Positions 28,344 to 32,745 of a DNA stretch of 32,745 nt are shown here, one piece after another; within the stretch, counting starts at the first letter, position 1; every line of letters begins with the position of its first letter. The notes under the pieces are model-generated. The model made no database searches. It saw nothing but the letters and a program-made list of their open reading frames with translations, and was not told the origin of the DNA. The position numbers and the translations under genes are program-made. This DNA comes from a virus. The stretch lies in the IMG/VR virus record IMGVR_UViG_3300046004_000177, positions 1 through 32,745 of that record; one strand, written 5' to 3'.

Positions 28344-28916
28344 TTAAGAGATGGACATCTCTCCGTGATCTGGGCAATGTGGTGCACCCATTTCATTGAG
28401 CCACTTACCCGCCACACGAACTGTGTAACCACAATCACGGCAAACACATTTCAACATTCTGGTTGATTGTTTCTTTTGGGCGTTTGAGGGGATCAAGTCA
28501 GCATGAGGATAAATGCCAAGCCTTTCCAAAACAGGCGATGCCCAGAGCTTGAATTTCTCACCCGCAACTGTGGCGGTCATTTTGCCCTCTAAGCCGATTG
28601 CCAAGGCGGTGCGTTTAAACAGTTTGCCGTGACCATCGTTAGGGTGACAAGCATGGACAAGCTCATGCGCCAGAATGTCTAAAACCCTCATGCTGTCGCT
28701 GATCGTGGGAGAGATAAAAATCTCCGCATGGCTATCTGCTGATGCCCTAGCAGACCAACATTCTCCGATTCTCCGATTCTTGTTTGAAAGAGCCGATTTT
28801 GAGGGGAAGCCACAGCTTGAGCGAACCTCTAAAGGTAAGTCAATGCCATGTTGTTTAAACAGTGTACGAAGCTCTGAGGTAGCCTCTGAAAGCCATTGTT
28901 CGCGGGTGTTGGTCAT
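28344..28916 (-). CDS. SprT-like metalloprotein with zinc ribbon
   Basis: A 190-residue protein with LDILAHELVHACHPNDGHGK: His84-Glu85-x2-His88 and a third ligand candidate His96, the SprT/Spartan pattern. A C-terminal zinc ribbon follows (KCVCRDCGYTVRVAG, then HCPDHGEM; Cys157, 159, 162 and 181). Cellular Spartan relatives cut proteins crosslinked to DNA. Phage copies have no proven substrate but may clear DNA-bound proteins. It is the first gene of the leftward small-gene block, next to the putative origin. Its ribosome binding site is poor (AGGCG 9 nt away). Confidence 0.8.
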   Translation of the reverse strand: MTNTREQWLSEATSELRTLFKQHGIDLPLEVRSSCGFPSKSALSNKNRRIGECWSARASADSHAEIFISPTISDSMRVLDILAHELVHACHPNDGHGKLFKRTALAIGLEGKMTATVAGEKFKLWASPVLERLGIYPHADLIPSNAQKKQSTRMLKCVCRDCGYTVRVAGKWLNEMGAPHCPDHGEMSIS

Positions 28917-29282
28917 GATGTTTACGCCTATTTAATAAACACTGAAAAGGTCAGTTCCTAAGCAATATTTTAGTTTTACCAGTGAGCCTACCTATAGGGA
29001 AAACCCTATGTTTGCCAACTTTAAACCCTTAAGGGTAAACCCTAATATCTATACCCCATGCAGTACCAGTTATTCACAGGCTTTGGTCTTATATAAGAGT
29101 CAAAATGTGGATAACCATAAACACTGGTGTGAATAACTTTTTTTCAGGGGTAAGTGAGGGCAACGGCTTGAGACGCTCTAAGAGGCTAAAAATGGCCTTC
29201 CTGAGCCTTTTATTAAAATAAGTAGAAACCCTTAAAACAATGGTTTACAATTATTTAAATTCAATAAATTGGTGAAAAAACA
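28917..29282. other. Putative DnaA-dependent replication origin region
   Basis: A 366-bp intergenic region between divergent genes. It holds three matches to the DnaA box TTWTNCACA: TTATTCACA (29070-29078, top strand), TTATCCACA (29106-29114, bottom strand) and TTATTCACA (29128-29136, bottom strand). It also has two AGGG…CCCTA dyads (28995-29008, 29032-29044), AAACCCTT half-sites (29023-29030, 29226-29233) and an AT-rich stretch at about 29213-29275 that could be the unwinding region. A weak hairpin AGGCT/AGCCT (about 29192-29212) lies between. Origin function is inferred from these features. Confidence 0.6.
28995..29044. repeat. Two AGGG-CCCTA dyad elements in origin region
   Basis: TAGGGAAAACCCTA (28995-29008) and AGGGTAAACCCTA (29032-29044), with ACCCTTAAGGGT (29025-29036) forming a 12-bp palindrome that merges into the second. 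These match the element at the divergent promoter near 21604. Confidence 0.65.
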
Positions 29283-29525
29283 ATGGGCAGACCCTCAAAA
29301 CCTAATACCCGATATTTCCAAAGGACACTGACAGACCCACAGCGAATGATCTTGTTGTCAGCGGGTAAGGGCAATATATGTAGAGGGTTTGAAACAGTGT
29401 TGGATTTATACCACTATGCCCACAATCAAGGGTTTCGCCCTGATATGGAAATGAGTATTTTAATTATGGATCGCGGGACAACAGACAACCCCAATGAAGA
29501 GAGGTCATCAGTTAAGGTAGGGTAA
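29283..29525 (+). CDS. Small protein beside origin, unknown function
   Basis: An 80-residue protein starting MGRPSKPNTRYFQRTLTDPQ, followed by SAGKGNICRGFETVLDLYHY and an acidic tail. A GRPSKPN start is common in small DNA-binding proteins. The region at about 30-50 could be a helix-turn-helix, but no family is recognised. GGTGAAAAAAC precedes the ATG. It lies between the origin and the repeat-rich gap, with dyad elements on both sides, which makes it a candidate binder of those elements. That is inference. Confidence 0.6.
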   Translation: MGRPSKPNTRYFQRTLTDPQRMILLSAGKGNICRGFETVLDLYHYAHNQGFRPDMEMSILIMDRGTTDNPNEERSSVKVG

Positions 29526-29553
29526 ACACTAATAGAAGGGTAAACGCGAATAG
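29519..29553 (+). repeat. Two tandem AGGGTAAAC…AATAG repeats, 18-bp period
   Basis: AGGGTAAACACTAATAG (29519-29535) and AGGGTAAACGCGAATAG (29537-29553), direct repeats with 15 of 17 matching bases. They straddle the stop of the 29283 gene. Part of the same element family; the spacing resembles iterons. Confidence 0.65.
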
Positions 29554-29610
29554 TTCTCAATTAGATCAAGTCACCATAAAAAGGTGCATCACTCTTTCAC
29601 ACTCGATTGA

Positions 29611-29633
29611 ATGCAAATAAGAATCATTCGCAT
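29611..29633. promoter_or_regulatory. Fur-box-like dyad
   Basis: An imperfect dyad with outer arms ATGC and GCAT and core AAATAAGAATCATT. The core matches 13 of 19 positions of the E. coli Fur consensus by hand alignment. It lies 154 bp upstream of the terS start. It may be chance, or a site for a host regulator. Confidence 0.3.
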
Positions 29634-29642
29634 CTAGCACTA

Positions 29643-29687
29643 AGGGTAAACCCTATGCTGTATGGATAGACAGTAGTAGAAACCCTA
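29643..29687 (+). repeat. AGGG-CCCTA element and half-site before terS
   Basis: AGGGTAAACCCTATG (29643-29657) followed by AAACCCTA (29680-29687). Together with the 29519-29553 copies this makes the gap between the 29283 gene and terS the densest cluster of the family outside the origin. Confidence 0.65.
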
Positions 29688-29697
29688 GGAGATGTAT

Positions 29698-29723
29698 GGG
29701 GGGGGAGGGGGTAGGTTGGGTTG
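29698..29723 (+). other. G-rich tract (possible G-quadruplex) before terS
   Basis: G8-A-G5-TAGGTT-GGG-TTGG gives at least four G runs within 26 nt and could form a quadruplex. GGGGGTA (29707-29713) can also pair with TACCCCC (29737-29743). It lies about 65-90 bp before the terS start, a region where packaging signals can occur. Homopolymer runs also raise the chance of sequencing error. Confidence 0.5.
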
Positions 29724-29786
29724 GTAGATATTTGTGTACCCCCCTATCCTCTGAAAAGGTAAAAATGAACCATCCAAGGAGGACAA

Positions 29787-30161
29787 ATGGAACAATTGAA
29801 AAGAGGAAGAGGAAGACCCAAGGGAAGCGTCAAGATGACCATACAGAGGTTTGCTGACAATCCACCCCTAGTACTGCCTAAGACAGACCATCAACGTCTG
29901 AAGGAGCTTAAAGAGCTAATGATTAGGAGTGGAGGTAAGGATGTGGCTCAGAAGGTTATTGAGATAGCCCTTAATGATGAGCATCCCCATCAATTGGTAG
30001 CTTTAAAGATGTGTCTTGATAGAACTCTTCCTGTTTCTTTGTTTGAAAAGGACAAGTCCCAAAGGTCAGCAGTGACCATTAACATAACAGGGATTGGTGC
30101 TGAACCAGTTATTGTTGAGAATACTGAACAACCCCAAGATGTAGAGGCAAAGTATGGCTGA
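29787..30161 (+). CDS. terS: Terminase small subunit (putative)
   Basis: A 124-residue basic-to-mixed protein. An N-terminal GRGRPKGSVK block (DNA-binding, AT-hook-like) is followed by helices KTDHQRLKELKELMIRSGGK and ALNDEHPHQLVALKMCLDRT. The GRPKGS start followed by the pattern HPHQL-A-K-LDR-LP is usual in phage small terminases that recognise the packaging site. It overlaps the large terminase gene by 8 nt. A strong AAGGAGGACAA site is present. Assignment rests mostly on context and N-terminus. Confidence 0.75.
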   Translation: MEQLKRGRGRPKGSVKMTIQRFADNPPLVLPKTDHQRLKELKELMIRSGGKDVAQKVIEIALNDEHPHQLVALKMCLDRTLPVSLFEKDKSQRSAVTINITGIGAEPVIVENTEQPQDVEAKYG

Positions 30162-31413
30162 TCTCAATTTCTCCTTACTGCCGTGGCAACAAGAAGTTTT
30201 TGCCGACAAAACGAGGTTCAAGGTTGTTGCGGCTGGTAGGCGGTGCGGCAAGTCTAGGATGGCTGCCGTTACCTTGCTAATAGAGGGATTGAAGTGCCCA
30301 CCTGGTTCTGCTGTACTCTATGTTTCGCCAACAATGGGACAGTCGAGGCAAATCGTCTGGGATTTACTGCTAGACCTTGGTAGAGAGGTTATTCAGTCCT
30401 CCCACGTAAACAATCTAGACATCACCCTGATAAACGGGGCTAGGATATACGTTCGTGGTGCGGATAGACCTGATACCCTTCGTGGAGTTAGCTTGACCTA
30501 TGCCGTACTAGACGAGGTTGCCGACATCAAGCCTGAGGCATGGGAACAGGTCATTCGTGCCTCTCTATCTGACAAGCGTGGGAGAGCCTTGTTTATTGGG
30601 ACTCCCAAAGGTAGAAACTGGTTCTATGATACCTTCAAACTAGGTGAGAGTGAAGATGATCCTGATTGGAAGTCATGGCACTTCACCACTGCTGATAACC
30701 CCCTGATTGACCAAGCAGAGATTGATTCCGCTAAGAAAACCCTAAGTTCCTTCGCTTTTAAGCAAGAGTTTATGGCTTCTTTCACCAATGCGGGTTCTGA
30801 CATCTTCAAGGAAGAGTGGATCAAATACGGGGTAGAACCTGAACACGGAAGCTATTACATCGCTGTTGACCTTGCAGGATTCGAGGAAGTTGCCAAACAA
30901 GCCGCCAATTCCAAAAAGCGTCTGGACGAGTCTGCTATTTCAATCGTTAAGGTTACAGACGATGGGAAGTGGTTTGTTCAGAAGATTGAACACGGGCGTT
31001 GGGATATCCGTGAGACTGCCTCCAAGATACTTATAGCCATTCGAGACTACCGCCCTTTGAGTGTGGGGATAGAGAGGGGGGCATTAAAGAACGCTGTTTT
31101 GCCGTATCTTAGTGACTTAATGCGTAAGAATAATACCTATGCTCACATCATAGATTTGACCCACGGGAATAGAAAAAAAGCGGACAGAATCATCTGGGCT
31201 TTACAAGGTAGGTTCGAGCATGGCAGAATTGTGTTAAATTCGGAAGAAGATTGGGATGAGTTTGTAGACCAGTTAATCCTGTTCCCTGCTCAAGGAGTCC
31301 ATGATGACTTACCTGACTCCCTTAGTTACATTGACCAACTTGCTGTTACATCTTACATGGAAGAAGATGATTCAGAAGATTGGGAACCAGTAGATATTAT
31401 TAGTGGGGTATAA
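30154..31413 (+). CDS. terL: Terminase large subunit
   Basis: A 419-residue packaging motor. The ATPase domain has Walker A GRRCGKS (28-34), Walker B TYAVLDE (115-121) and coupling motif GTPKG (149-153). The nuclease domain has IAVDLAG (Asp239), LDESAISIV (Asp258) and a final HDDLPDSL (383-390), the three acidic clusters of RNaseH-like terminase nucleases. It cuts concatemeric DNA and pumps it through the portal. The length is somewhat compact but complete. The portal gene starts 2 nt after its stop. Confidence 0.95.
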   Translation: MADLNFSLLPWQQEVFADKTRFKVVAAGRRCGKSRMAAVTLLIEGLKCPPGSAVLYVSPTMGQSRQIVWDLLLDLGREVIQSSHVNNLDITLINGARIYVRGADRPDTLRGVSLTYAVLDEVADIKPEAWEQVIRASLSDKRGRALFIGTPKGRNWFYDTFKLGESEDDPDWKSWHFTTADNPLIDQAEIDSAKKTLSSFAFKQEFMASFTNAGSDIFKEEWIKYGVEPEHGSYYIAVDLAGFEEVAKQAANSKKRLDESAISIVKVTDDGKWFVQKIEHGRWDIRETASKILIAIRDYRPLSVGIERGALKNAVLPYLSDLMRKNNTYAHIIDLTHGNRKKADRIIWALQGRFEHGRIVLNSEEDWDEFVDQLILFPAQGVHDDLPDSLSYIDQLAVTSYMEEDDSEDWEPVDIISGV

Positions 31414-31415
31414 GA

Positions 31416-32745
31416 ATGGAATTCCAAGAACCTAGTGACTCAGACAAAGAGATAGTTAACTTTGTTGTCAACCATTGTGACAGATGGCGGGATTGGAGAG
31501 ATGTCAATTGCCTTGATGATTGGCTAGAGTACGAGCGTATCTTCAATGGTGAGTGGGATGTTCAAGACAAAACCCGTGAGTCCGAGCGTTCAAGAATCGT
31601 TACCCCCGCTACCCAACAAGCCGTAGAGACACGCCATGCCGAGATCATGGAAGCCATCTTTGGTCAGGGTGAGTTCTTTGACATTCAAGACGATATTCGT
31701 GATGTCAATGGTAGCCCCCTAGATGTTGCTGCCATCAAAGCACAACTGATGGAAGACTTCAAAGTAGACAAGATTCGCAAGTCTATTGACCAGATTGAGC
31801 TACTTGCTGAAATCTATGGTACGGGTATCGGTGAGATTGTTGTCAAAACAGAGAAAGTCTATGTTCCCGCTACTCAGGCAATACCTGGTCAAATGGGACA
31901 AGCCGCTATCGGAGTGGTAGAGCAAGACCGAATCGCAGTCAAGATTGTTCCTGTTAACCCCCGTAACTTCTTGTTTGACCCTAATGGAACATCTATTGAT
32001 GACTGTATGGGTGTCGCTATCGAGAAGTATGTCTCCATTCACAAGGTCGTTAAAGGTCAAGAAGAAGGCATCTACCGCAAGGTAAAGGTCGGCACTGACT
32101 CAATGGATACAGACTTGGAGCCTACACAAGAAGTCTCCCAGTACGAAGATGACAAGGTAAAACTGCTAACTTACTATGGCTTAGTCCCCCGTGAGTATCT
32201 AGAACAGTTGGAAAACGAAGATGGTGAAATAGAGGATTTCTTCCCTGAAGACACCATCCAAGACGAGTATTCCGATTTGGTTGAAGCAATCGTTGTGATT
32301 GCCAATGATGGAACACTTCTTAAAGCAGAAGCTAATCCATACATGATGAAAGACCGCCCAATTCTTGCTTATCAGGACGATACAGTTCCTAATCGCTTGT
32401 TAGGTCGTGGTACTGTTGAGAAGGCTTACAACTCACAAAAGGCTATTGATGCCCAAGTTCGTTCACACTTAGATTCACTAGCTCTCACAACTAGCCCAAT
32501 GATGGCTATGGATGCTACTCGTCTACCACGGGGTGCTAAGTTTGAAGTAAAGCCAGGCAAGGCAATCCTGACAAACGGCAATCCCAACGAGATTCTGTTC
32601 CCGTTCAAGTTTGGCAATACTGATGGTTCTAACCTGACAACTGCCAAAGAGTTTGAGCGTATGCTTCTGATGGCAACAGGCACTTTAGACTCACAGGGAA
32701 TGGTTACTGCTGTCTCCAGAGATGCGGGTCAGGGCGGTATTTCCT
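31416..32745 (+). CDS. Portal protein (3' end beyond window)
   Basis: The frame is open to the right edge, giving 443 residues. It starts MEFQEPSDSDKEIVNFVVNH and includes WLEYERIFNGEWDVQ, IVTPATQQAVETRHAEIMEA and VKIVPVNPRNFLFDPNGTSI. Later segments are GRGTVEKAYNSQKAIDAQVR and a portal-like TAKEFERMLLMATGTLDSQG. This matches P22-like portal proteins, which form the dodecameric channel at one capsid vertex. Such portals reach about 650-750 residues, so roughly a third is missing. The missing part should lead into the zinc-ribbon gene seen at the left edge. Confidence 0.88.
   Translation, partial: MEFQEPSDSDKEIVNFVVNHCDRWRDWRDVNCLDDWLEYERIFNGEWDVQDKTRESERSRIVTPATQQAVETRHAEIMEAIFGQGEFFDIQDDIRDVNGSPLDVAAIKAQLMEDFKVDKIRKSIDQIELLAEIYGTGIGEIVVKTEKVYVPATQAIPGQMGQAAIGVVEQDRIAVKIVPVNPRNFLFDPNGTSIDDCMGVAIEKYVSIHKVVKGQEEGIYRKVKVGTDSMDTDLEPTQEVSQYEDDKVKLLTYYGLVPREYLEQLENEDGEIEDFFPEDTIQDEYSDLVEAIVVIANDGTLLKAEANPYMMKDRPILAYQDDTVPNRLLGRGTVEKAYNSQKAIDAQVRSHLDSLALTTSPMMAMDATRLPRGAKFEVKPGKAILTNGNPNEILFPFKFGNTDGSNLTTAKEFERMLLMATGTLDSQGMVTAVSRDAGQGGIS

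Noticed and set aside
1-32745. tRNA genes, integrase or lysogeny repressor
   Set aside because: None was seen by eye; no tyrosine or serine recombinase motif and no CI-type repressor pattern in any gene.

Overview
The window looks like most of the genome of a short-tailed (podovirus-like) double-stranded DNA phage of a Gram-negative, probably proteobacterial host, cut open inside the structural operon. It ends inside the portal gene (31416 to the right edge) and begins inside a small zinc-ribbon gene followed by scaffold and major capsid. That is the order expected just after a portal, so the sequence reads as a permuted, nearly closed genome lacking roughly the last third of the portal gene and a few codons of the zinc-ribbon gene. 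The gene set is P22/T7-like: terminase, portal, scaffold, coat, adaptor, nozzle, fibre, three internal (ejection) proteins, holin and GH24 endolysin. I see no tape measure, sheath, integrase, repressor, DNA polymerase, RNA polymerase or tRNA gene. This suggests a lytic phage that depends on the host replisome and transcription machinery.

Layout. (1) 2-18570, rightward: late genes for virion assembly, tail fibre (with an HNH-AP2 homing endonuclease beside it), ejection proteins, lysis, then a small metallopeptidase-like protein and a calcineurin-like phosphoesterase. Genes overlap by 1-14 nt almost throughout, and two intrinsic terminators flank the gene after the coat protein. (2) 21521-18579, leftward: a Cys-rich protein, an ERF single-strand annealing protein, a small SSB-like protein, a winged-helix-like protein and six short unknowns. 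(3) 21698-25987, rightward: two small genes including an HTH protein, a DUF1376 replication-type protein, a DpdA-like (TGT-fold) protein, a YhhQ-like transporter, small conserved proteins, a RusA resolvase and a Cys/His nuclease-like protein. (4) 28916-26109, leftward: eleven very small genes led by a SprT-like metalloprotein and ended by a good terminator. (5) 28917-29282: a probable replication origin with three consensus DnaA boxes. (6) 29283 to the right edge: a small unknown gene, a repeat-rich and G-rich 261-bp gap, TerS, TerL and the portal.

The most interesting content is twofold. The first is a compact dpdA-like/yhhQ-like gene pair (23122-24341). It suggests that this phage imports a 7-deazaguanine precursor (preQ0/preQ1) and inserts it into its DNA without encoding the synthesis genes. 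The second is a family of short dyad elements (AGGG-spacer-CCCTA) found in the intergenic regions ahead of most transcription blocks and clustered around the DnaA-box origin. It looks like a phage-wide operator or iteron set. All functional names come from reading motifs by eye and remembering families; no search was run.
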